Source: a virus. From it: 38,780 nt of DNA. This document shows, piece by piece, positions 13,334 to 22,600 of this stretch. A model generated the notes under the pieces. The model did no database searches. It was given only the letters and a program-made list of their open reading frames with translations, and was not told the DNA's origin. The DNA is taken from IMG/VR virus record IMGVR_UViG_3300030103_004972, positions 1 through 38,780 of that record. One strand, 5' to 3'. Position 1 is the first letter of the stretch, and the number at the start of each line of letters is the position of its first letter. The position numbers and the translations under genes were made by a program.

Positions 13334-14132
13334 CATCAACAAACAGACTGCGTATACAAAAGTGAGAATGAATGTTACCGGAACAGACGGCATCGGCAAA
13401 AGCACCTTTGCTGCCGGCGCCCCCGATCCCATTTTCATCTGCGCCGAGGATGGCTTGCGCTACATCAGCGTTGACCACTTCCCGGTTTGCGAAACCTACA
13501 ACGACATGGTGCAACAGGTCAAGGAGCTGGCTAATCAAGACCACGATTATAAAACCGTAGTCCTTGACACCACCGATGCGGCTGAACGGCTGTGCCAGGA
13601 ACAGGTCAAGGAAACGCACAACATCAAGACCATTGAAGCCTTGGGCTATGGCAAAGGGTTCACCGAGAGTTACGAACTCTTCTGCCATATATTAAGGAGC
13701 CTTGAAGCGCTGTCGGTAGCCAAACAAATGCATGTGATCCTGTTATCACATGTGCAAATCAGAACTTTTTCCGACCCAGAGCACGAGCCATACGATCGCT
13801 ACGAACTCAATACCCATAAGAAAGTAGCGAGTTACATACGTGCCTGGGTCGACTTCAACCTATTCGCTAACCACGAATTTACCACCGTTAAGTCTGGTCA
13901 AGGCTTCAACGAGAAGCATCGTGGCAAAACATTTAGCGACAATCGCTATCTCTTCACGCAACGGACAGCCGCGTTTGACGCCAAGTCAAGGCTCCAGTTG
14001 CCTCCGAGAATAGATCTTGCATGGCCTACCTTCATAACTGCATGTAAAGCAGTTGTGAAAAAGATTGAGGATGCAAGCAAACCAGTAGTAAATAAAAATC
14101 AACCAAACAAACAAGGAGGACAGCATGTCTAA
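13317..14132 (+). CDS. AAA_24-type (Sak4-like) phage ATPase
   Basis: Start ATG at 13317 sits right after AAGGAGG; the frame extends further upstream without a ribosome site. The 271-aa protein has Walker A GTDGIGKST (22-30), Walker B KTVVLDTTD (79-87) and the usual LSHVQ sensor. It matches the phage nucleotide-binding family (PF13479), whose Sak4-like members are short RecA-related proteins for single-strand annealing or recombination. It is followed by a DUF669 SSB-like gene, the standard partner. The last 8 bases overlap that gene. Confidence 0.82.
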   Translation: MTLMDNINKQTAYTKVRMNVTGTDGIGKSTFAAGAPDPIFICAEDGLRYISVDHFPVCETYNDMVQQVKELANQDHDYKTVVLDTTDAAERLCQEQVKETHNIKTIEALGYGKGFTESYELFCHILRSLEALSVAKQMHVILLSHVQIRTFSDPEHEPYDRYELNTHKKVASYIRAWVDFNLFANHEFTTVKSGQGFNEKHRGKTFSDNRYLFTQRTAAFDAKSRLQLPPRIDLAWPTFITACKAVVKKIEDASKPVVNKNQPNKQGGQHV

Positions 14133-14628
14133 TGATTTTGATTTCAACATCGACCTCAATGCCATTGAGGAACCGGATAATGACTTTTCTCCCATTGAAG
14201 AAGGCACCTATGAATTGGCGGCTGAAGAGTGGGAACAGAAAGTATCCAAAAACAACAACACTTATCTTAAGGTAAAATACCGGGTGTTGGGTCCCAACTA
14301 CGCCAATCGCGTACTGTGGGAAAACTTCACCATTACCGGTGCCAATCCAGCCGTCGCCATCAGGCGTCTCAAGGAATGGATTGTCGCCGTAGGCCAAGAG
14401 CCTGGAGTTCTCAGCGCCGAGCGTATGCCAGGGCTGATGAACCAGTCGTTCTTTGCCAAGGTGGGGATTGAAGAATCCAAGGACTACGCTCCACAAAACA
14501 AGATCGTGTCTTTTCTGCAGCCTAAAAACACCGTTACGGTGACGCCACAGAAAACCCAACCCCAGGCAACACCAACCCAATCCGTGCCCACTGCCACGGG
14601 CGCGTCAATTTCAGCTGATTGGGACTGA
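14125..14628 (+). CDS. DUF669 ssDNA-binding-like protein
   Basis: The 167-aa protein starts after AAGGAGGACAGC. It has EEGTYELAAEEWEQKVSKNN, then TYLKVKYRVLGP and WENFTITG typical of DUF669 (PF05037). A Pro/Thr/Gln-rich linker leads to an acidic aromatic tip (SADWD) like the protein-interaction tails of SSBs. It probably coats ssDNA and works with the AAA ATPase upstream and the nuclease downstream. Confidence 0.8.
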   Translation: MSNDFDFNIDLNAIEEPDNDFSPIEEGTYELAAEEWEQKVSKNNNTYLKVKYRVLGPNYANRVLWENFTITGANPAVAIRRLKEWIVAVGQEPGVLSAERMPGLMNQSFFAKVGIEESKDYAPQNKIVSFLQPKNTVTVTPQKTQPQATPTQSVPTATGASISADWD

Positions 14629-14663
14629 TTGATCGCCTCCGATCACGAGTTTAAGGCTTCTCG

Positions 14664-14692
14664 TTTATCAAAAAGCCGGACTGCATTATAAT
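14664..14692 (+). promoter_or_regulatory. Internal promoter before the helicase genes
   Basis: TTTATC, 17 bases, TATAAT (14687-14692) in the only real gap of the operon (14629-14712). A perfect TGATCG/CGATCA hairpin with a CCTC loop lies just upstream at 14630-14645 and may be regulatory. Both are suggestive only. Confidence 0.45.
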
Positions 14693-14712
14693 TCATAGAA
14701 TCAGGAGCGATC

Positions 14713-14979
14713 ATGAGCAAAAAGAAAGACGCCGTTGTTGAAGGCATTGAAACCGCAGAGGTCATCGTCAGTGATTTATATGACATGATCGAGGAATGGA
14801 AAAAGCGCGGCATCTCCGAGGACAACATCACCAAAGTCCTAATATTTCTGTTACCAGAGGTGGTTCTCAACACCGCTCCCAACCAAAAAACCGCCTATCG
14901 TTTGTTGGATCTCGCTTTCTCCCGGATCGGCTCGATGTTAAATGGCGAAGACCCGGACGAAAGCGAGAGCATCCACTGA
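14713..14979 (+). CDS. Small helical protein, 88 aa
   Basis: ATG follows CAGGAG. The product is acidic and helical (VEGIETAEVIVSDLYDMIEE, AYRLLDLAFSRIGSMLN) with an acidic tail. The stop overlaps the helicase start as TGATG, so it may be a helicase or recombination cofactor. No family was recognised. Confidence 0.65.
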   Translation: MSKKKDAVVEGIETAEVIVSDLYDMIEEWKKRGISEDNITKVLIFLLPEVVLNTAPNQKTAYRLLDLAFSRIGSMLNGEDPDESESIH

Positions 14980-16643
14980 TGCAATTACGCTATTACCAGG
15001 AAGAATCACTGGCGGCACTGTTGGCTTACTTCAAGACCAAGCCCATAGACAGCAATCCCTTACTGGTGTTGCCAACCGCTGCCGGCAAGACCATCGTATT
15101 TTCCCACCTTATTAAAGAGCTGAACGGGAACGACCGGAGGTTCATGATCTTGGCACACCGCCAAGAGCTGGTTTCACAAGCCAAAGACAAGCTGTTAAAG
15201 GTTTGGCCAGAGGCGCCCGTCGGTATTCTCGCAGCCTCGCTCAAGAGTTATGACACTGAGGCGCCAGTATTGATAGCATCCAGGGACACTCTGGCGTCAT
15301 CTAAGCGTTTGGATGCAGTTCCGGGAGTAGACTACATCATTGTAGATGAAGCGCACCATATCGCGCCTATAAAGACCACACGCTACCGCAAAGTGCTGGA
15401 TGCAATGCGCGAGAAAAAGCCGTGCCGGATCGTTGGCGTCACCGCTACGCCCTACCGCATGGGTCAAGGTTATATTTATGGCGACAAGCTGGATCATTTT
15501 TTCAAGGACATCGCCTACCAGATTTCAATACCGCAACTGGTGCAGGACGGCTATCTATCTCGGTTGTCGGCATTCGCGGTAAAGAGCCAAGCGGTAATCG
15601 ACACCAAGGACGTGCGTCTCAAGTTCAAAGGCGGCGATTACCGTGAGGGCGATCTGGAAAAAGTTGTCCTAAGCGAACCCCTGATCATGGAAATTTTCAA
15701 TGACTGGATGGACAAGGCCTACTTAAAGGGGAGGTCGGCTACGGTATTCTTCTGCGTGTCGGTGCTCCATGCCGAGAAAATGTGTTTGTTTCTGCAACAG
15801 CAGGGCATCAAGGCTGAAGTAGTTACCGGCGACACCCCAACCAAAGATCGTGAGCGCATATTAAAAGAATTTGATAGTGGCGTTATCCACGCCCTGTGCA
15901 ATGTGGGAGTATTGACGGAGGGCTGGGATGCGCCACGCACTGATTGCCTGGCACTGTTGCGACCCACGCAAAGTCTGGGGCTCTATGTCCAGATGTGTGG
16001 ACGTGGCATGCGCCCCTATCCTGACAAGGAAAACTGCCTGATGCTGGACTATGGAGAGAACATGGTCCGTCATGGCTGTCTTGATGAAGCAGTGCCACAG
16101 GACGAGCGCGTGGATGCGAAGATCAAGGTCTGTGAGCTCTGCTTTGGCGTCAGCCCCACGTCATTCAAGGAGTGCCGTGAGTGCGGTGAGCCTTTCCCGG
16201 AACCACAATCGTTTTATTTTCAGCCGGAAAAAAACGCGCCCAGCCTGGCAAAACAGGGGACTGCCAGTGCTGGGTTCGTGCTTTCTGATGAGAAACAGGG
16301 CCAGAACAAAGAAAAAATATCCAATGTGCGCCGTATTTCAGCTCACCCCACCACCTCCAAGAACGGCAACTTCTATTGCAAGGTGATCTTTGAGTGTGAA
16401 AACCTGTTTGAAAGCTATCAGTTGCCACTGATGTTTGAGCATCCGAAAGTGAATCGGTTCGCTAAAAGCCGATGGAAACAAATTACCCTCGACCTGTTTG
16501 CACCAAGCACCGTCAAGCAAGCAGTCGAGTTGATCAACACCCATGGTGCCTTTGACCATATTGATGGCATCATGACCCAAAAAGAAGGCAAGTATGACAA
16601 CATCAAGGTGATGTATTCAGGAGAAAGGAGGATTAAGTTATGA
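14979..16643 (+). CDS. SF2 DEAH-box helicase with C-terminal zinc finger
   Basis: The start is ATG at 14979, overlapping the upstream TGA; the frame extends upstream only because the previous gene is open there. The 554-aa product has motif I LPTAAGKT (31-38), DEAH (123-126), TATPYR (155-160), LTEGWDAP (312-319) and motif VI QMCGRGMRP (338-346). A CELC...CREC zinc finger (385-402) and a further C-terminal region follow. It resembles the phage/UvsW/RadD-like SF2 group that unwinds branched DNA in recombination-dependent replication. Its overlap with the small gene before and the 66-aa gene after supports operon expression. Confidence 0.9.
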   Translation: MQLRYYQEESLAALLAYFKTKPIDSNPLLVLPTAAGKTIVFSHLIKELNGNDRRFMILAHRQELVSQAKDKLLKVWPEAPVGILAASLKSYDTEAPVLIASRDTLASSKRLDAVPGVDYIIVDEAHHIAPIKTTRYRKVLDAMREKKPCRIVGVTATPYRMGQGYIYGDKLDHFFKDIAYQISIPQLVQDGYLSRLSAFAVKSQAVIDTKDVRLKFKGGDYREGDLEKVVLSEPLIMEIFNDWMDKAYLKGRSATVFFCVSVLHAEKMCLFLQQQGIKAEVVTGDTPTKDRERILKEFDSGVIHALCNVGVLTEGWDAPRTDCLALLRPTQSLGLYVQMCGRGMRPYPDKENCLMLDYGENMVRHGCLDEAVPQDERVDAKIKVCELCFGVSPTSFKECRECGEPFPEPQSFYFQPEKNAPSLAKQGTASAGFVLSDEKQGQNKEKISNVRRISAHPTTSKNGNFYCKVIFECENLFESYQLPLMFEHPKVNRFAKSRWKQITLDLFAPSTVKQAVELINTHGAFDHIDGIMTQKEGKYDNIKVMYSGERRIKL

Positions 16644-16840
16644 ACGAAGAAAAAATAATAAAGTTTTTAAAAAACAACCACGACGTGTGGAAAAGAGTTG
16701 CGACTATGTATTATGTTTTACAAAGAAAAAAGCTAAAAGAATTAGAGAAAGAACTAGGAGAAGAAAACTTTTTGTCTTGGTATTCATCAAGACTACTAGC
16801 CGAAACTTGGAGAATCAACAATCAAAAATCGGAGGATTAA
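16640..16840 (+). CDS. Small basic helical protein, 66 aa
   Basis: ATG overlaps the helicase stop (ATGA) and follows AGGAGG. The product is Lys/Glu-rich and helical (VLQRKKLKELEKELGEENFL). It is more AT-rich than the genes beside it, which hints at separate origin. No family was recognised. Confidence 0.6.
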   Translation: MNEEKIIKFLKNNHDVWKRVATMYYVLQRKKLKELEKELGEENFLSWYSSRLLAETWRINNQKSED

Positions 16841-16843
16841 GTT

Positions 16844-17902
16844 ATGACTTTAGTAGATGAGTTTGATGAATTAGAAGTGTATGGACAACGAAGGCGCCAA
16901 CATCTTGGCATGAGTGTAATCGGCGGTGATCCGCGCAAGCTGTGGCTTGAGTTCCGTTGGTCGTTTCCGCTGTTTGAGAACGGTCGCATCCTACGCCTGT
17001 TCGATCTGGGCAACCGCATTGAAGATCAGGTAGTGGATCGCATGAAGAAAATGGAAGGCCTCAAGGTTTCTGCCAAGGACAAGGACGGCAATCAATACCG
17101 CTGTTCTTTTCTCGGTGGCCATTTGGGTGGCTCCGTGGATGGCGTAGTCAAGGACGTTGACCCTGAGAACCCGGAGGAGGTCATGATCCTGGAGGTGAAG
17201 TCAGCGAACAACAACCGCTTCAGGGATCTACAACAGGGGGAAAGCTATGAGGAGTGGTCCAAGGATTACTCAGCACAGATCCAGTGTTACATGGCCGCCT
17301 TTGATCTAAAGCGTGCCCTGATCATTGTCTACAACAAGAACGACTCCGACCTTTATATCGAGATTGTGGAAGCGCGAGATGGCATCCTGGACGAAATGAC
17401 AGAGAAAGCGAAACTCATTATCCAGGCTGATTCGCCCCCGCCATCGCCCTATTCCTCAACCGATTACCGCATCCGTAAGTTCATGACTCCGAAACAGCAG
17501 GCCATTTACGGACTGGAACAACTGCCGGATGACATCAACTGCCGCAACTGTGCTCACAGCGAGCCTGTGTTTGACGGTGATGGTGGTTGGCGTTGCAATA
17601 ACTTCAACAAGCCTCTCGATGAAACAACACAGCGTCAGGGGTGTGAGCAACACATCTGGCTATCCTCATTGGTGAGCCTACCAATAGACGGCATTGGCGG
17701 TGGTGTTACCACCTATGCCAAAGGCAAAGTCCTACTTACCAATGCACCCAAAGATCAGGCAGGGAAAAATACCTACACCAGTAAAGAGATGCGTGAGCTG
17801 TCCAAGGTCAACTACGATCCGGAGGTCATCAAGAAACTGATGCGGTTCCGGGAAGAGTTCGGAATCAACACACGCCTGGAAGAACTGACCAGAGATGAAT
17901 GA
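16844..17902 (+). CDS. PD-(D/E)XK exonuclease with C-terminal metal-binding module
   Basis: The 352-aa product has the Cas4/RecB-type core: DPRKLWLEFR (29-38) and FDLGNRIE (53-60) at the front, catalytic VDG (D99), EVKSAN (E117, K119) and AQIQCY (145-149). A C-terminal CRNC...CNN...CEQH set (C233, C236, C251, C267/H270) suggests a metal site. It probably resects DNA ends for annealing by the ATPase/SSB pair. Ribosome site GGAGG precedes the ATG. It overlaps the DUF3310 gene by 8 bases. Confidence 0.82.
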   Translation: MTLVDEFDELEVYGQRRRQHLGMSVIGGDPRKLWLEFRWSFPLFENGRILRLFDLGNRIEDQVVDRMKKMEGLKVSAKDKDGNQYRCSFLGGHLGGSVDGVVKDVDPENPEEVMILEVKSANNNRFRDLQQGESYEEWSKDYSAQIQCYMAAFDLKRALIIVYNKNDSDLYIEIVEARDGILDEMTEKAKLIIQADSPPPSPYSSTDYRIRKFMTPKQQAIYGLEQLPDDINCRNCAHSEPVFDGDGGWRCNNFNKPLDETTQRQGCEQHIWLSSLVSLPIDGIGGGVTTYAKGKVLLTNAPKDQAGKNTYTSKEMRELSKVNYDPEVIKKLMRFREEFGINTRLEELTRDE

Positions 17903-18137
17903 CGATCCAGTCAACCACCCCGCACACTATACCCAGGGACGCATAGAAGCGCTCGATGCCATTGGTGCTGCGCTCGATCCGAAAGAGTTTGTCGGCTATC
18001 TAAGAGGCCAAGTCATCAAGTATATGTGGCGGGCACCACACAAAGGAAAGGCCAGCGAGGACTACCGCAAAGCCAGGTTCTATCTGGACATGCTGATTTC
18101 CAGGGAAGAGGCGATTGATCTCACCAAAAAAATATAG
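17895..18137 (+). CDS. DUF3310 family protein, 80 aa
   Basis: VNHPAHYTQGRIEALDAIGA, GYLRGQVIKYMWRAPHKGK and DYRKARFYLDMLI match the conserved core of DUF3310 (PF11753), frequent in phage nucleotide and replication operons. The exact biochemical role is not established. It is the last gene before two terminators. Confidence 0.88.
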   Translation: MNDDPVNHPAHYTQGRIEALDAIGAALDPKEFVGYLRGQVIKYMWRAPHKGKASEDYRKARFYLDMLISREEAIDLTKKI

Positions 18138-18173
18138 TCCGAAATTCTAGTTTGTTGTTGCGCGACAACTCCG

Positions 18174-18201
18174 AAAGCCTTTAGCCAAAGGCTTTTTCTT
18201 T
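18174..18201 (+). terminator. Rho-independent terminator of the recombination operon
   Basis: AAAGCCTTT and AAAGGCTTT form a 9-bp stem with an AGCC loop, followed by TTCTTT. It lies 36 bases past the DUF3310 stop. Confidence 0.85.
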
Positions 18202-18229
18202 AGACTCATTCTAAAAAAATACCCCAAAT

Positions 18230-18252
18230 CGATCCAAACAAGGATCGTTTTT
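18230..18252 (+). terminator. Second, backup terminator
   Basis: CGATCC/GGATCG (6 bp, loop AAACAA) followed by TTTTT and CTC. Placed 28 bases after the first, it would further isolate the methyltransferase gene. Confidence 0.65.
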
Positions 18253-18314
18253 CTCAATTTTGTAAATTCTTAAGTTCCGTTTTCTCTTTGTAAATCAAGG
18301 ACTTAGAGCGCTCA

Positions 18315-18323
18315 TGGTATAAT
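18315..18323 (+). promoter_or_regulatory. Extended -10 promoter of the C5 methyltransferase gene
   Basis: TGGTATAAT with no strong -35, followed by ATAAGGGTG, closely matching the island promoter at 4779-4787. The roughly 85-base leader to the ATG contains TGCGTTCTTTAACAA (18348-18362), which looks like a BoxA element. Confidence 0.6.
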
Positions 18324-18411
18324 ATAAGGGTGCCTTAAAAAGCACACTGCGTTCTTTAACAACCAGACGCCACCGAGCGAAATTTTAATCTCAATTCAAT
18401 GGGAGGATAAA

Positions 18412-19284
18412 ATGAATATTAAATTAAATTCATATTTTTCCGGTGCGGGATTACTAGACATTGGACTACTCAATGCCGGTATCAACATCCAGGCAAGCTA
18501 TGAGCTTGACCCAATCGCCTGCCAGGTGCAACGCGATAACGGTCATAGCGTGAGTCAAATTGACCTCACTCAGAAACTTGTTGAAGATGATGTTCTAGCT
18601 GATGTTCATGCCTACACTTATCCATGCACCAAGTATTCAGCAATCGCTGATATACACGGAACCAGGACAGGCGAAGATTTATTTCTACACGCGTTTAGGC
18701 ACATGGCCATCGCAAGACCAGAAATTTTTATTATCGAGAATGTTCCTGGAATGAGAAAATTTAAGGTGGTAATGGAAGCCATGACAAAACTTCCAGATTA
18801 TTACACTACCACTTTCTGTCCAATCAAATCTGAATTTTGGTTGCCACAAAAGAGAGATCGACTGATCATTATTGGATCTAAGAAAAACTTTAGTTGGCGC
18901 GAACCAAAAAAACGTAGAGCAAAAAAACTCTCTGAGCTTTTACTCAACGAACCTCAGATTGATTATCCAAAGGCATTGACCAATCGAATGAAAGGGAAAT
19001 ATCGTGATCTTCCGATCATCAGTGATCCCGACAAAAACGATATTGCTCCCTGCTGTGTTGCGCATTATTCAAAAGATCGCAGCACCAGGGTAGTGGTTGA
19101 TAAAAGATACCCCCTTGGAGTCCGGCCATACGCCGTTAGAGAGTATGCAAGACTACAAGGTGTTCCAGACAGTTATAGCTTTAATTGCTCAAACAATGAA
19201 GCCTACAAACTGATTGGTAATGGAGTATCCGTGCCGATAGGTGAATGGCTTGGTTCTGAAATAACCAGGTACTTCATCAATTAA
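18412..19284 (+). CDS. C5-cytosine DNA methyltransferase
   Basis: The 290-aa protein has motif I YFSGAGLLDIGLLNAG (8-23), the catalytic Cys in YPCTKYS (C72; PCT where most enzymes have PCQ), ENVPGM (109-114), QKRDR (146-150) and the closing GNGVSVPIG. The target-recognition region between QKRDR and the end is short. It transfers a methyl group from SAM to cytosine C5. A ribosome site GGGAGG precedes the ATG. It is monocistronic between terminators, so its expression is separately timed. It has no cognate nuclease, hence probably protective. Confidence 0.9.
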   Translation: MNIKLNSYFSGAGLLDIGLLNAGINIQASYELDPIACQVQRDNGHSVSQIDLTQKLVEDDVLADVHAYTYPCTKYSAIADIHGTRTGEDLFLHAFRHMAIARPEIFIIENVPGMRKFKVVMEAMTKLPDYYTTTFCPIKSEFWLPQKRDRLIIIGSKKNFSWREPKKRRAKKLSELLLNEPQIDYPKALTNRMKGKYRDLPIISDPDKNDIAPCCVAHYSKDRSTRVVVDKRYPLGVRPYAVREYARLQGVPDSYSFNCSNNEAYKLIGNGVSVPIGEWLGSEITRYFIN

Positions 19285-19288
19285 ACAG

Positions 19289-19322
19289 AAACCCACATCA
19301 AGAAATTGGTGTGGGTTTTTTT
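19289..19322. terminator. Bidirectional terminator between converging operons
   Basis: AAACCCACA and TGTGGGTTT form a perfect 9-bp stem with a 12-base loop, followed by T-runs (TTTTTT on the plus strand, TTTCTGTTTAA on the minus). It ends both the methyltransferase and the late minus-strand operon. Confidence 0.85.
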
Positions 19323-19671
19323 ATGACACCACAAAGAACCGGGGGTTCTTTACAATCTGAATCTTGACCCCTGGGTACAGGGATTCCACCAGCTTTTTCT
19401 TCAGCTTGAACACTGCTGTTTCCACGCCCTTGACATCTTCCACCACGGTGTCCCCGTTCTTCAGCCGGTAGCGGAAGTCGGCGATGTAGGTGCAGATCTT
19501 CTTGCCGTTGACCTCACATGGATACTTCGGTTGCAGCTCCAGATGCGAGAGTTCCCTGGCGCTTTCCATGAGTTTAAGCTGTTTGTATCTGGCGGCTTCG
19601 AGCTTGCTGTCAAATTTGTGGCCGTCGTATTGAACCTTGATGGCCCCGTATTTGTTTTTGCGTCGGCGCAA
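19321..19671 (-). CDS. DUF1064 endonuclease-like protein, 116 aa
   Basis: NKYGAIKVQYDGHKFDSKLE, LELQPKYPCEVNG, YIADFRY and VVEDVKG match DUF1064 (PF06356), a restriction-endonuclease-fold family of phage nucleases. Candidate catalytic residues are E25, D65 and the EDVK group (78-81). It may trim or resolve branched DNA during packaging. It is the last gene of the late operon, directly following the 1338-aa virion gene with no gap, unusual for a DNA enzyme. Confidence 0.82.
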   Translation of the reverse strand: MRRRKNKYGAIKVQYDGHKFDSKLEAARYKQLKLMESARELSHLELQPKYPCEVNGKKICTYIADFRYRLKNGDTVVEDVKGVETAVFKLKKKLVESLYPGVKIQIVKNPRFFVVS

Positions 19672-22600
19672 TTAACGGATGCCCAATAGTTTTTCGAGCT
19701 CTTGCTGTCTTAACATAACACCAGCAGAGCTTTTCGGAGCAATCGCGGCCTTTGTTCTTCTGGTCATTCTTGGTTGCGTCGCTGTTGGAATTTGAGGTGG
19801 TCCGCCCACAAAAGATTCTTGGGGCAGAAGAGGTTTAATGTCTTGTATCCAGGCTTGGCGCAATGCGTCTTCCGGGAAGAAAGCAGGTTGTTCCGCGCCT
19901 TCTTTTGACAACGCCTCTCCAATTGCGAACTCGGATGGGAAATACGGGATAAAGGTGCGGTTCATAATTGCTCTTGGGCTCGCAATCTTGGTTCCCTTCA
20001 ATACTTTATATACTTCTTGGTCAGACATCCCCAGTCTTTTTGCGTCCTCGACTGCCATTGATACATCTTTTAATGCCTCGAAGCGGGCTTCATTGGTTTT
20101 TAACAGGGCCTTGACATGTGCTTCCGGGTCCTGAACGTTTGGATTCTTGGCAACCTGTGTGTAAAGCGATGCCGCATCCCGCATCTGTTCTTTTGCATCG
20201 AATGCCCTGAACCTAAGTGTTCTTTCCATGTTGGGTCGAATGGTTTTCAGCCCGGTAAAGGACTCCGCGAGCTGACTGTAAATGTCTGGCTTTCTTCCTG
20301 ACCGAGACAAACCCTGGTCGGTTAGTCCCAAGGAATAAAGGGTTGCTCGTGGAAGGTCTTTTAAAAATGGTCCTTCTTGCCCTGGTTTGAACTTAACAGG
20401 AACCACAGGGGGCGCAAACAAATTAACCCAGTGTGCCAATACCTTACCAGTTTTAATCGCAGCAGAGTCAATTTCCGAATTATAAATAGGACGTGCTGTT
20501 CCGGAAGCATAGGTTACATTTCTTGTAGCGTCCAATATTCCCTGACTCGCAATAGACCAGCCAAAAAAAGGCGTGAGATATTCAGCAAGCGCACCAGGAT
20601 TCTGTTGAGAACCGACAAGCCCTTGCCAAAGTTTTTCATGGAGCTTGTCTCCTCTTTTTTCTCCATTTAAAAATGCATTTAAAACTGCCGCAATGGGCGT
20701 CCGTAAATATTCGTATGGATTGGTGTAGGTGTAGTTGTAAAACTCTACGATGTTGCCATCCTTGTCGGTGCGTATTGGAATGAGGTCTGCATTCTTTTCC
20801 CATGGAGTGGCGAAACTTCTTTTGTAAGCCTGAACCTGTTCATCGCTGGCGCCGGTCATGAACTTTCCAAACTCGTAAGTAGCTTTTGGAGCAGCATACA
20901 TAACCGCCATGTTCCCCATCAATCGACGCATGCCAATCTCCGCAATCTCAGGAACACCGCTGGCAAGCTCATCGATGGCACGCGAGGTTGAGTTGACTGC
21001 TGTTCTGACAGTTTCAGCAGGGAAGGCAATAAAATTACCGAAAGGGCTACGTCTAAGTGACTGAATTATAGAACCAACCTTTGCATAGTTCGGAACCGTA
21101 TCCCTGACAATGGCTGCGCTGATGTCTTCAACGACCTCGGCTTGCACTTCTTTGGAAAGAGCCGACCATTGGCCGCCCTTTTTCTCCAGTTCACGAATGT
21201 TTTTGGGAGAAATGTTTTTGTAGGATCCTTTTGAAATTTTGAAACTTGCGTTTCTTTTTGATGCGTTTTGAAACGCTCGCATCATCCTGCCTTTTTCCAT
21301 CTCCCAACTGAATATTTTCCAGACATCATCAGAGCCTTGGTAGACTTTGGAGAAAAAGTTATTTCTGCTTGCATCGAGAAGTTTAATTGTTTTTTGGGTT
21401 GCGTTGCTCCACGCCCCTGGCTCGGAAGCCTCCAGTGCTCTGGCAGCATCATCAATCACTGCATCTATTTCACGCAACTGCGCTCCAGTATTGACGATCC
21501 CTTTTCTCTGGGCGTTTGCATAATACTTTGCCAACGATCCCTTGTTTGTTCTTTTCAGCGCATCAAACACAATCATGGCAGAGTCCTGCAAAGTTTGGGC
21601 GTTGCCCACATTGCCATTCATGAGTGCAAACAAGGACGCACTGGTTGCGTTTCTGATTTGGGTAATGGGGCTGTAAATGGTTTTGGCTTGTTGTACCAAT
21701 CCTTTGCCTGCCAAAAAGGTTGACCATACTCTGGAGACAACACCTGGTGACTGTTCCAACCAGCCATTCTGGGCGCCGATTAATGCATCCCTTATCCTTT
21801 GCGTGGTTACCTGTCCTGCCAAGCTACCAAACTTTTGAGGTTTGTTCGGAATAATTATTGGATCCCCAAGCTCGTCTAAAAATTGTGGTCTTATGCTTTC
21901 ATCAACCTCATCAATGCTGTTGTAAAGAAACCTTTCCTTGCTGCCAGAATTTATCAAACGGTTGTTTATTCCTGCAACCTCATCCATATATCTGGCGCTT
22001 GCCACCAGCCTTGACAGGTTATCGACCGTGGATCTCGTCTTAAGCATCAGGTCTGGAACTGTTTCTCCAGTAACTTCGCCCAAGAATTTCCTGACGGCAG
22101 GTAAATTATCCAGCTTTCTGTTCTTTAAAATACCAGACTTGATGCCCTCAATTGCAAACTCAGGAGCCATAATGGCGTTGTCGAAATTTCCAGTTTTTAG
22201 CAACCTCGTTAAAAGAGCTTTGCCATCATCAGCAGTAGCTACAACTTTCATTTTCAACAATTCAGCAACCGCTGCATCCCTATCTACTCTAGTGGGAAGA
22301 TAGCGCTCCCCCTTCAACATCGACTTATATGCTCTATAACCGTAGCTTCCCATATTTTTTTCCATCGCTGCCAAATATCCTGGAGACAACAACTCTATTC
22401 CTAGTTTTTTTGAGAGCTCCGCCACTTCTTTCAGTTCCAATGTTAAATCATCAATCTGTTTCCTGGCGGTGTCAACATTTTCAACAAAGCTGGTTCTTGG
22501 TTTCTCAACCTGCTTGTATATCATTTCGCCGGTTTGTTTGTTTCTAAGTTTCGCAACGTATTTTAATGTCCCGTACTGGTTCATGTATTTGTTGTCATAT

